A DNA stretch of 11,531 nt from Treponema sp. (GTDB taxonomy: Bacteria > Spirochaetota > Spirochaetia > Treponematales > Breznakiellaceae), in the NCBI GenBank assembly GCA_009786675.1, contig WQRP01000048.1, positions 1 through 11,531 on the forward strand. The letters are read 5' to 3'. This document shows, one piece after another, positions 1-6,341 of this stretch. The stretch's first letter is position 1. Every line of letters begins with the position of its first letter. Below the pieces are notes generated by a model, which was not told where the DNA came from, ran no database searches, and saw nothing but the letters and a program-made list of their open reading frames with translations. The position numbers and the translations under genes were made by a program.

Positions 1-339
1 CAGGGTCTCGGCGTACATCTTGCCCCAGTAGAACAGGCTGCGGCGGTCCATGTTCTTTTTGTCGCGGACCTGCACCTCGATGTTCACCCGGCTTCCGTCG
101 GCAAGAACCGCCCTAACGTCCAGCGAGCATGACTTGCCGCCGATTACGTCCTTGGTGTAGATTTTCTTGTCGAGGATATCTACCGTCTCGACGGATTTTC
201 TTCCCGAGGATCCCAGCACCGCGTTCAGGAATCCGATAAGCTGCGGCTCGTCGCCTTTTTCCCCCATCGTCTTGTAGAACAGGAAGTCGTTGAGCGGGCT
301 GAACCTTCGTAAGGACTTGTTTTTCTTGTTTGTTTTCAT
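1..339 (-). CDS. Rpn / PD-(D/E)XK nuclease family transposase-like protein (3' end cut by window edge)
   Basis: Partial gene: 113 codons are open from ATG at 339 down to base 1 and the C-terminus lies outside. I translated it by hand. After a lysine-rich start (MKTNKKNKS) it reads SPLNDFLFYKTMGEKGD, then a stretch ending SLDVRAVLADGSRVNIEVQV. The D followed about 14 residues later by E-x-Q (residues about 80-95) is the core of the PD-(D/E)XK nuclease fold as seen in the Rpn/PF12784 'nuclease family transposase' group. In that family some members are DNA endonucleases that stimulate recA-independent recombination; most are uncharacterised and multicopy. The start is fixed because an in-frame TAA lies two codons upstream (346-348). 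No ordinary Shine-Dalgarno is seen; AAGGG ends one base before ATG and is part of a small palindrome (340-353). It lies downstream of the TRAP genes in the same direction. Function in this organism is unknown. Confidence 0.85.
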   Translation of the reverse strand, partial: MKTNKKNKSLRRFSPLNDFLFYKTMGEKGDEPQLIGFLNAVLGSSGRKSVETVDILDKKIYTKDVIGGKSCSLDVRAVLADGSRVNIEVQVRDKKNMDRRSLFYWGKMYAETL

Positions 340-353
340 GCCCTTATTAGGGC
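340..353 (-). promoter_or_regulatory. Small palindrome directly abutting the Rpn-family start codon
   Basis: GCCCT-4 nt-AGGGC forms a 5-bp stem whose 3' arm touches the ATG at 339 and contains the only purine-rich (AAGGG) sequence of the leader. In mRNA this would place the initiation region next to a hairpin. A stem this short could be chance. Confidence 0.3.
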
Positions 354-365
354 GAGAACTCGCGC

Positions 366-394
366 CTTGCTTGGGTTTTCGCGGGCTTGCTTGG
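366..394. repeat. Two 9-bp direct repeats in the TRAP/Rpn intergenic region
   Basis: CTTGCTTGG occurs at 366-374 and 386-394, exactly 20 bp apart. The second copy also pairs with CCAAGC at 403-408, so the region can form alternative stems. No protein is known for the site and it may be incidental to the terminator next to it. Confidence 0.35.
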
Positions 395-418
395 AAAAAA
401 CGCCAAGCCGAGCGGCGT
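395..418 (-). terminator. Weak candidate intrinsic terminator after the TRAP permease gene
   Basis: Read on the minus strand, 27 nt after the tatQ-M stop, ACGCC and GGCGT form a 5-bp GC-rich stem around a 9-nt loop, followed directly by a run of T (395-400 as A on the plus strand). The stem is short and a competing 6-bp stem (389-408) overlaps it, so termination is probably incomplete and the Rpn-family gene could receive readthrough. Confidence 0.45.
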
Positions 419-444
419 GAAAAGTGCGGCGTCGAATATTCGCG

Positions 445-2394
445 TTACGGTAGCAAACCGGGCAGCCAGGTCGAAAACCAGGGGATGTACGCGACAAGCA
501 TCAGCACGGCAATCCTCACCACGAAAAACGGCATAACGTAGCGGCAGATGTGCATGAAGGGCTTCCCGAACCGGGAGCTCGCAAGAAACAGGTTTATGCC
601 GACCGGCGGGGTAAGGAAGCCGGCCTCCAGGTTCAGGATAAAGATTATCCCCAGGTGCAGGGGGTCTATCCCGTAGACGTAGCCCAGCGGCACGACCAGG
701 GGGAGCAGGACCAGTATCGCCGAGAACATGTCCACCACGCAGCCAACCAGCAGCAGGGCAAGGTTCAGCAGCAGAAGGAAGACAAGCCTGGAGTGGACGG
801 TGTCCTCCATCCAGAAGGCGAAGCTTTCGGGAATCCCGGAAAAGACAAAGGCGTGGGAAAGGCCGCTGGCCATCGCCAGGATTGCCAGGACCCCGCCGAC
901 CACCGGAACCGCCTTCGCGAAAACCCCGGGGATCCGGCGGAAGGCGATGTCCCTTTTGACAAGAACCTCGACGACCACGACGTAAACGACCGAAACCGCG
1001 CTAACCTCCAAAAGCGTAAGCCGCCCGGTAAAAAAGCCGGCGACCAGGACGGCGGGCAGAAGGAGCTCCAGAAACGATTCCCTTAGGGAACCAAGCGCCT
1101 CCCTGACCCCGGACGCCGGGGTTTCCGATCCGGCGGGCTCCCCAAGGATGGGGATTCCGCCGGGCACCCTGGACCTGGACGACAGGACCATCCCGGTTAT
1201 AACCATGGCAAGAACCAGGATCGTGCCGGGGATAATGGCCCCGGCAAAGTAATGGATGACGGTGTACTCCACGGGCACTTCCATAAAGTGCAGAATCATG
1301 TTGCTGGTGCTGGCGACAAGTATGATCGCCAGGCTTGGCGGGAACATGACGCCCGTGCCCCCGACGGCGGTAAGCAGGCCTATCGAGGTGCGCTCGGAGT
1401 ACCCGTTCCTTCTAAAGATGGTGTAAAGGATTCCGCCCAGGGCCAGAATCGTCACCCCGGAGGCCCCGGTAAACGACGAGAAAAAGGCGCTGATCAGCAC
1501 GGCGACTATGACGATCCCCCCGGGCAGCCAGCTAAAGAATGCCCGGAAGGTCCGCACCAGCCTTTCCCCGGCCCTGCTCTCCGAAAGGAAGAACCCGGTA
1601 AGCGTGAACAGGGGAATGGCGACAAGGTCGGGCCGGGTAAGCGTGTCAAATACCGGGATGTGGAAGGCCTCCGGCTCCTGCCCGGCCGACATAAGCATGA
1701 TCGAGGCTATGCCGCCGATCGCCGCCAGAATCGGCATCCCGGAAAGGGCGGCAAGCACCAGCAGGAGAATCGCCGGAACCTGAAGGACGGCGGCCAGGTC
1801 GTACAGGCCGTTCACCCAGGAGTAAAAGGGCTCCGGCACGTCGAAGAACCAGACCAGCTTCGCGATCGCGGGCAGGGCGGCGGCCGTCCCGAGCAGCATC
1901 ACCGCAAAGGCCACGATCCGCTGCCGCCGGTTGCATAGGCCAAGGGAAAAGCGGGCGGCCATGACGATGTAGCCGAGCGGCATGGCAAGGGCAAAAACCC
2001 AGACCGGCACGAGGCCCACGGTCCTGCCCGAAAGGCCGAACCTGATGTACGGAAGCGTGTTCCAGGCAAGAACGGTAAGCAGGAAAACGACGAACAGGAT
2101 CCCGACGAATTCCAGCACTCTTTTCAGCGCGGTGTTTTTTACGTAGTGGACAAGCCCAATCGCGATATGCCCCCCGGACTTAGTGGTAAGCATGGCGGCG
2201 AAAAAAACCAGCACCAGAAAGAAATGGGTCATAAGCCCGCGGGAGTGCGGGATGGGTATGTTGAACTGGCGGAGTACAAGCTCGGCGAAGGGTATCAGCG
2301 CCAGAAGCGCCAGGGAGGCGAAGCAAACCCCCTTCTCGATCCACGAAACCACGGCCAAAGGTAATTTTGTTGTCGCAAGGGGCTCCGCGGACAT
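445..2394 (-). CDS. tatQ-M: TRAP transporter permease, fused DctQ-DctM (TatQ-M type)
   Basis: Inner-membrane permease of a tripartite ATP-independent periplasmic transporter, which imports a solute delivered by the binding protein using an ion gradient. The 649-residue protein joins the small DctQ subunit (about residues 15-150, four hydrophobic segments, with LRQFNI near 41 and GGHIAI near 74) to the large DctM subunit (about 210-640). The linker adds further hydrophobic segments (about 158-185 and 200-235). Typical DctM signatures are seen: SSFTGASG near 305, a Gly/Pro-rich stretch with GTGVMFPPSLAI near 346, and NLEAGFLTPPVGINLFL near 588. Q and M are separate genes in many bacteria; the fusion matches T. 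pallidum Tp0958. Only 2 nt separate its ATG from the tatP stop, so translation is probably coupled. The substrate cannot be read from the sequence. Confidence 0.93.
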   Translation of the reverse strand: MSAEPLATTKLPLAVVSWIEKGVCFASLALLALIPFAELVLRQFNIPIPHSRGLMTHFFLVLVFFAAMLTTKSGGHIAIGLVHYVKNTALKRVLEFVGILFVVFLLTVLAWNTLPYIRFGLSGRTVGLVPVWVFALAMPLGYIVMAARFSLGLCNRRQRIVAFAVMLLGTAAALPAIAKLVWFFDVPEPFYSWVNGLYDLAAVLQVPAILLLVLAALSGMPILAAIGGIASIMLMSAGQEPEAFHIPVFDTLTRPDLVAIPLFTLTGFFLSESRAGERLVRTFRAFFSWLPGGIVIVAVLISAFFSSFTGASGVTILALGGILYTIFRRNGYSERTSIGLLTAVGGTGVMFPPSLAIILVASTSNMILHFMEVPVEYTVIHYFAGAIIPGTILVLAMVITGMVLSSRSRVPGGIPILGEPAGSETPASGVREALGSLRESFLELLLPAVLVAGFFTGRLTLLEVSAVSVVYVVVVEVLVKRDIAFRRIPGVFAKAVPVVGGVLAILAMASGLSHAFVFSGIPESFAFWMEDTVHSRLVFLLLLNLALLLVGCVVDMFSAILVLLPLVVPLGYVYGIDPLHLGIIFILNLEAGFLTPPVGINLFLASSRFGKPFMHICRYVMPFFVVRIAVLMLVAYIPWFSTWLPGLLP

Positions 2395-2396
2395 CC

Positions 2397-3428
2397 CTAC
2401 TGCCCGTTTCTAGACCTTTCCAGTATCACGTTGATTCTGTCGTGCATTCCCCGGTCAAAGGTCTGCCCCAGAAGCGGCGGCATCGCCCTTTCGACCTCGT
2501 CCTGCCACAGCTCGCGCTGCCGGGCGTTCGGGACGTTCACGCTAAGGCCGTCCCTCTGCATCATGGTCACGGCGTTGGCGACGGTCCTGGGCATGGACGA
2601 GTCGAATTCCGACGCGATCCGCCGGGTAACGTCCATCATTGCCCGCTGCCTTTCCGGCCCCAGCCTGTCCCAGGTAACGCGGTTAAGGACTATGCCGCCC
2701 ATGAACGGGGCGATAGGCATGTCCAGCATGTGGCCAAGGTTCCTGTGCAGCCCCATGGGGGCAATCGCCGCCGGGCTCTGGTAAATGGCGTTGATCGTGC
2801 CGCTGGCAAGCATGGTCCCCATGTTGGCGACCTCGGTTTCCACAAGGGTAAAGCCCATGCTCCGGAACACCGAGTTCATGTTCTCCGACTCGGTGTTGGT
2901 GGCCATCCTCATCCTGCGAAGGTCGTTGGGCTCAAGAATCTGGTCCCTGGAGAATATGTTTACCCAGCCGGCCTTCGACCAGGCTAGCACGATGAAATTG
3001 GTGCCGACCGTCTTTTCCTCCAGGACCGGCAGGACGTCGTACAGGACCAGGTTCAGCTCGGCGTCGTCCCTGATCTTGAAGGGGACGCTCAGGCTCATGA
3101 TCTCCGGGACGATTTCGGCAAGGCCGAAAGAGGTAAAAAGCGCGGCCTGGACGTTGTTCGTGGAAAGGGAGGAAAGCATCCTGGGCTCGCCGCCCTCCAG
3201 CCCGTCGTGTATGACGCGGGTCCGTACCGTGTTGTTCGTGACCCTGGCCCACTCACCCGCGATGCGATCCAGGGTCCTGCCCCAGTCGGAATTCCTGGGA
3301 AGGGGCGAGGCCACCCGTATCTCGATGACGTCGCCGCCGGCCCTGCCGCCCCGCTGGGCAAAAACCATGCCCGGAGCCGCCAAAAGAAAAACCAAAACCG
3401 CGGAAAAAACCGCCGCACTTTTTTTCAT
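2397..3428 (-). CDS. tatP: TRAP transporter solute-binding protein, DctP family (TatP type)
   Basis: Periplasmic substrate-binding component of the TRAP system. The 343-residue product has a signal peptide (MKK, hydrophobic core 6-20, likely cut after VFA at about 24; no lipobox cysteine seen). A DctP fold follows: EIRVASPLPRNSDWG at the start of lobe 1, SLSVPFKIRDD near 112, and DLRRMRMATNTES near 169-181. The Arg near 174 sits where DctP proteins place their conserved ligand-gripping arginine. A strong Shine-Dalgarno (GAGGAGG, 3434-3440) lies 5 nt upstream of ATG. It follows tatT by 105 nt and has its own promoter candidate in that gap. In T. pallidum the partner TatP docks on the TatT trimer, and a hydrophobic ligand has been proposed for it. 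The ligand here is unknown. The DctP family call is firm; TatP rests on the adjoining tatT. Confidence 0.92.
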   Translation of the reverse strand: MKKSAAVFSAVLVFLLAAPGMVFAQRGGRAGGDVIEIRVASPLPRNSDWGRTLDRIAGEWARVTNNTVRTRVIHDGLEGGEPRMLSSLSTNNVQAALFTSFGLAEIVPEIMSLSVPFKIRDDAELNLVLYDVLPVLEEKTVGTNFIVLAWSKAGWVNIFSRDQILEPNDLRRMRMATNTESENMNSVFRSMGFTLVETEVANMGTMLASGTINAIYQSPAAIAPMGLHRNLGHMLDMPIAPFMGGIVLNRVTWDRLGPERQRAMMDVTRRIASEFDSSMPRTVANAVTMMQRDGLSVNVPNARQRELWQDEVERAMPPLLGQTFDRGMHDRINVILERSRNGQ

Positions 3429-3490
3429 ACCGTCCTCCTCACAACTTCAAGGCTAGGAAACCCCCGGAAATCGGCGGCTTCCCTGGCCAC

Positions 3491-3519
3491 ATTCTACAGA
3501 TATTGCCCATTTCGATCAA
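3491..3519 (-). promoter_or_regulatory. Candidate sigma70 promoter for tatP-tatQ-M
   Basis: On the minus strand TTGATC (3514-3519) and TAGAAT (3491-3496) are separated by exactly 17 nt, 4/6 and 5/6 matches to the -35 and -10 consensus. Predicted transcription would begin near 3484 and give a leader of about 55 nt ending in the GAGGAGG ribosome site. It lies in the 105-nt gap after tatT, the only sizeable gap in the pgcA-TRAP block. Confidence 0.55.
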
Positions 3520-3533
3520 TGCCAGCCAAAAAA

Positions 3534-4463
3534 TCAATCGTAAGGGAAAGGAAGAAAGGCGAAAAAATTATGGGCATTGTCCAATAGCCAACGCGCGGTC
3601 CTTTGGTCAAGAACCGTCACCAGCCTTGTGGCGACGTTGTCGTCCGGGTTTATGGCCAGGACGCTAAGCAGGCGTTCCTGGAAGGTGTCAAAATCCTGCT
3701 CCGGCACGCTTAGCGACCTGGCGTAAGAAATCAGCGCCCCGGTGGAGTTCCCCCCGGTCGCCTCCATCGCCCGCCCGAAGTGGTAGCGCGCCCGTTCCCT
3801 GTCCCCGCCCAGCATCTCCGGCAGCGAGGCGAAATACAGAACCAGAAATTCGTCCAGGCCGCTAAAGCCCGGGTCAAGCTCGAAGGCCCTTTCGATCATC
3901 ACGTGCCACACGGGTATGTTGGCGGCCAGGTCGAAGTCGAACACGTCCACCGAGTACGCCGCAAGGCCGCTGGCCACCGCCCAGTACAGGAACGGCACGT
4001 CCTGCCGCCGGAACCTCCGCGCGAAGTTCCGCATTGCGTCCTCGCTTTCGGCGGCGGCGGCGAATCCCCGGTGCCTCTGTTCCAGCGCGTCAAGCAGGAT
4101 CCGGTGGCCGCGCAGGTAAAGCTGCTTCGCCCGGGCCAGGGCCTCCTCCCGCTCCTGCCACTCGTAGACGGGGAGCCTGTCGGCCGGGCCGTGGACGAAG
4201 GCGTTGGCGTACATGACGAACAGCGATCCGGTGGTAAGCATTAGCCCCTGGTGCCTTGGGGTGGAGTACAGAAGCGCCTCGTACATCTTTATGGCGAAAG
4301 GCAGGGCCGCCCCCACCAGTTCCGGATCGGAATCGCCGGTAAAGACCGTGGACGCGCCGTCGCCGGTAAGGGCGTTCGCCACAAGCGTGTTAATCGAGCA
4401 GCCGGTCCAGGCCGCCGGCAGCAGGGCCGCGAGAACCAGCGCGGGGAGCCGTTTGCGCATCAT
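3534..4463 (-). CDS. tatT: TatT-like TPR lipoprotein of a TRAP transporter
   Basis: A 309-residue lipoprotein of the TatT family, whose T. pallidum member (Tp0956) forms a helical TPR-like trimer that binds the solute-binding protein. The N-terminus has MMRKR, a hydrophobic core, and a lipobox-like AAWTG before Cys22. The mature part is almost wholly helical. GAALPFAIKMYEALLYSTP (51-69) and SLFVMYANAFVHGPA (80-94) are typical of the TatT N-terminal helices, and ERAFELDPGF (191-200), YHFGRAMEATGG (227-238) and LLSVLAINPDD (265-275) read as TPR-type helix ends. Two adjacent ATGs could serve as start; a G-rich ribosome site (GGGGGG) lies immediately upstream. Only 10 nt separate it from the mutase stop codon, so it is probably cotranscribed with that gene. 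Location is inferred as lipid-anchored in the periplasm. Confidence 0.9.
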   Translation of the reverse strand: MMRKRLPALVLAALLPAAWTGCSINTLVANALTGDGASTVFTGDSDPELVGAALPFAIKMYEALLYSTPRHQGLMLTTGSLFVMYANAFVHGPADRLPVYEWQEREEALARAKQLYLRGHRILLDALEQRHRGFAAAAESEDAMRNFARRFRRQDVPFLYWAVASGLAAYSVDVFDFDLAANIPVWHVMIERAFELDPGFSGLDEFLVLYFASLPEMLGGDRERARYHFGRAMEATGGNSTGALISYARSLSVPEQDFDTFQERLLSVLAINPDDNVATRLVTVLDQRTARWLLDNAHNFFAFLPFPYD

Positions 4464-4473
4464 CGCCGCCCCC

Positions 4474-6234
4474 CTAGTCCCCGATAACCTTGCGGATATC
4501 CAGCCTTATCGCGTCCAGCTTGCGGGCGGCCTCGGCCTTGGCGGCGTCCAGCCCCCCGGATCCGACCTCGGCACAGCAGGATGCGTAAAACTTGATCTTG
4601 GGCTCGGTTCCGCTGGGCCTCGCGCTTACCACGGTGCCGTCGGAAAGGAAGAACTGGAGCACGTCGCTGGGGGGCAGGCCGTCCGCGCCCTTCTCCAGAT
4701 CGCGGACCCTGGACACGGCGATGCCGCCCAGGGTCGCAGGCGGCGAGGCCCGGTACCCGTCCATGATCCCCTTCATGATCGCCGGGCCCTCCGGACCCTC
4801 GAAGTACTTCGAGATGCCGATTTCCTGCCAGAAACCGCAGGAGGCGTACAGATCGTCAAGCCTGTCCAGAAGGCCCTTGCCCCGGCTTCGCCAGTAAAGG
4901 GCCATCTCGGCGGTAAGGGCGGCGGCGGAAATGCCGTCCTTGTCGCGGACCTCGGCGGCTATGTTGTAGCCGTAGCTTTCCTCGGTGCCGAACACGAAGG
5001 TCCGCGCGTCCGGGTCGCCGGCGGCAAGGCCGTTTTCCCAACGGCGCATCACGTCGGCAATCCATTTAAAGCCGGTAAGGCACTCCAGGCATTCCGCGCC
5101 GTAAAGCCCGGAAACCCGCTTCTGCATCCCGGTGGTTACTATCGAGTTGATCATCGCGGCGTTGGCCGGCAGTTTGCCTTGCTCTTTAAGGGAAAGAAAA
5201 ATGTAGTCCGCCATCAGCACGCCCATCTGGTTCCCGGTTACCAGCGCGTATTCGCCGTTTTTGTCCGGAACCGCGATCCCGAAGCGGTCCGCGTCGGGAT
5301 CGGTGGCCATTACCACGTCGGCCTTTTCCTGTTTGCCAAGCCTGATCGCCATGTCCAGGGCGGCGGCCTCCTCCGGGTTGGGGAAAGCCACCGTGGGGAA
5401 GTCGCCGTCGCCCTCCCGCTGCTCCGGCACGGTGATTACCTTTAGGCCAAGGTCGCCGAGCACCCTCTCGACGTGCATCGCCCCGGTGCCGTGCAGGGGG
5501 GTAAACACGATCCTGACCTCCCCGGCTTTTTCCCTTATAAGGTCGGGGCGGAACAGCCGCGACTTGACCATGGCCTGGTACGGCTCGTCAACCTCCCGGT
5601 CGATAATCCTGAGCAGCCCTTTGTCCAGGGCCTCCTGTCTTGAAATCTCGCTGATGGCCGTTACCTTGCCCACCTCGTCGATGATTCCCTCGTCGTGCGG
5701 GGGGATTACCTGCGAGCCGTCGTTCCAGTACGCCTTGTAGCCGTTGTACTGGGGCGGGTTGTGGCTGGCCGTGACGACTATGCCGGTGTCGCAGCCCAGT
5801 TGCCTAATGGCAAAGGAAAGCTCCGGCGTGGGCCTCATGCCCGAAAACAGGAAGGTCTTTATTCCATTGCCCGCGAAGATCAGCGCGGCGGCCTCGGCGA
5901 ACTCGGCGGAGAAGCGCCGGCTGTCAAAGGCGATCGCGGCGGAAAGCTTTCCGGCGGCGGCCTTCTCGGGAAAGGTCCTGATCAGGTAGCTTGCCAGACC
6001 CTGCGTGGCGCTTTTTACGACCAGCGTGTTCATGCGGTTAAAGCCGCCGCCTATCACGCCGCGAAGGCCCCCGGTGCCGAATTCCAGGGCCCGGTAGAAC
6101 CTGTCCTTAAGCTCGCCGGCTAGCTCGCCGGCCGCCTCCTTCGCCAGGAGCCCCTCGACCTCGCCGCGAAAGCCTGCGTCGCGTTCCCTGGCGATGTAGT
6201 CCCTTGCCCGGTCGATAATCTCTGTTCTGTCCAT
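4474..6234 (-). CDS. pgcA: Phosphoglucomutase/phosphomannomutase (PgcA-like alpha-phosphohexomutase)
   Basis: Cytoplasmic enzyme that interconverts hexose 1- and 6-phosphates, feeding glycogen, nucleotide-sugar and envelope precursor synthesis. Residues are numbered from the chosen start (586 aa). EFGTGGLRG (51-59) and RPTPELSF (134-141) belong to domain 1. TASHNP (155-160) carries the phosphorylated Ser157, DPDADR (312-317) is the metal loop, GTEESYG (416-422) the sugar-specificity loop, and RPSGTEPK (539-546) the phosphate-binding loop. All four active-site signatures are intact. The length and the EFGTGG N-terminus match the roughly 580-residue Bacillus PgcA/eukaryotic PGM2 branch rather than the 450-residue AlgC/GlmM branch. 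The frame stays open to 6270, but ATG at 6234 is preferred because AAGGGGGG (6246-6253) lies 11 nt upstream and the extra 12 residues come from the adjacent repeat. Sugar preference cannot be assigned. Confidence 0.94.
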   Translation of the reverse strand: MDRTEIIDRARDYIARERDAGFRGEVEGLLAKEAAGELAGELKDRFYRALEFGTGGLRGVIGGGFNRMNTLVVKSATQGLASYLIRTFPEKAAAGKLSAAIAFDSRRFSAEFAEAAALIFAGNGIKTFLFSGMRPTPELSFAIRQLGCDTGIVVTASHNPPQYNGYKAYWNDGSQVIPPHDEGIIDEVGKVTAISEISRQEALDKGLLRIIDREVDEPYQAMVKSRLFRPDLIREKAGEVRIVFTPLHGTGAMHVERVLGDLGLKVITVPEQREGDGDFPTVAFPNPEEAAALDMAIRLGKQEKADVVMATDPDADRFGIAVPDKNGEYALVTGNQMGVLMADYIFLSLKEQGKLPANAAMINSIVTTGMQKRVSGLYGAECLECLTGFKWIADVMRRWENGLAAGDPDARTFVFGTEESYGYNIAAEVRDKDGISAAALTAEMALYWRSRGKGLLDRLDDLYASCGFWQEIGISKYFEGPEGPAIMKGIMDGYRASPPATLGGIAVSRVRDLEKGADGLPPSDVLQFFLSDGTVVSARPSGTEPKIKFYASCCAEVGSGGLDAAKAEAARKLDAIRLDIRKVIGD

Positions 6235-6269
6235 AGAAAGACGGTCCCCCCTTGGTAGAGTCCCACCCA

Positions 6270-6340
6270 TTTGGGGCGGGTGCCTGCCCTGAAAAGGCCG
6301 GTGCCCGCCCTTTCCGGACGGGCCGCCCCTTTGGCGCGGG
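6270..6340. repeat. Imperfect tandem array of ~20-bp GC-rich palindromic units
   Basis: About three and a half copies of a unit of the form TTTxGGxCGGGTGCCCGCCC follow one another at 6270-6289, 6290-6310, 6311-6329 and 6330-6340. The copies are 20, 21 and 19 bp and diverged. Individual copies fold on themselves: 6303-6310 pairs with 6316-6323 (8 bp including one G-T), and 6274-6280 pairs with 6283-6289. The array fills almost all of the gap between the first chemoreceptor's stop (6342) and the mutase ribosome site. It could slow or end transcription leaving the receptor gene, although no strong T-run follows. Confidence 0.55.
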
Positions 6341-6341
6341 C

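Noticed and set aside
1..339. Mobile element on the basis of the 'transposase' name of the Rpn family
   Set aside because: No terminal inverted repeats, target duplication or DDE/HUH transposase is visible. The family name is historical and its nuclease fold is not that of a classical transposase.
550..2987. Several plus-strand frames opposite the TRAP permease and binding protein (for example 550-1086, 1252-1938, 2367-2987)
   Set aside because: Composition is rich in Gly, Arg, Gln and Pro, with no domain, and the minus-strand genes are unambiguous.
4204..5445. Long plus-strand open frame (413 codons) over the 5' part of tatT and most of the mutase
   Set aside because: It lies antisense to a gene with all four mutase active-site motifs, has low-complexity Gly/Arg/Val composition and no recognisable domain. 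High GC produces such frames.
6235..6270. Upstream ATG giving the mutase 12 extra N-terminal residues
   Set aside because: The extension is encoded by the GC-rich repeat and the ribosome site itself. ATG at 6234 has AAGGGGGG at a usable distance and starts at the family's normal N-terminus.
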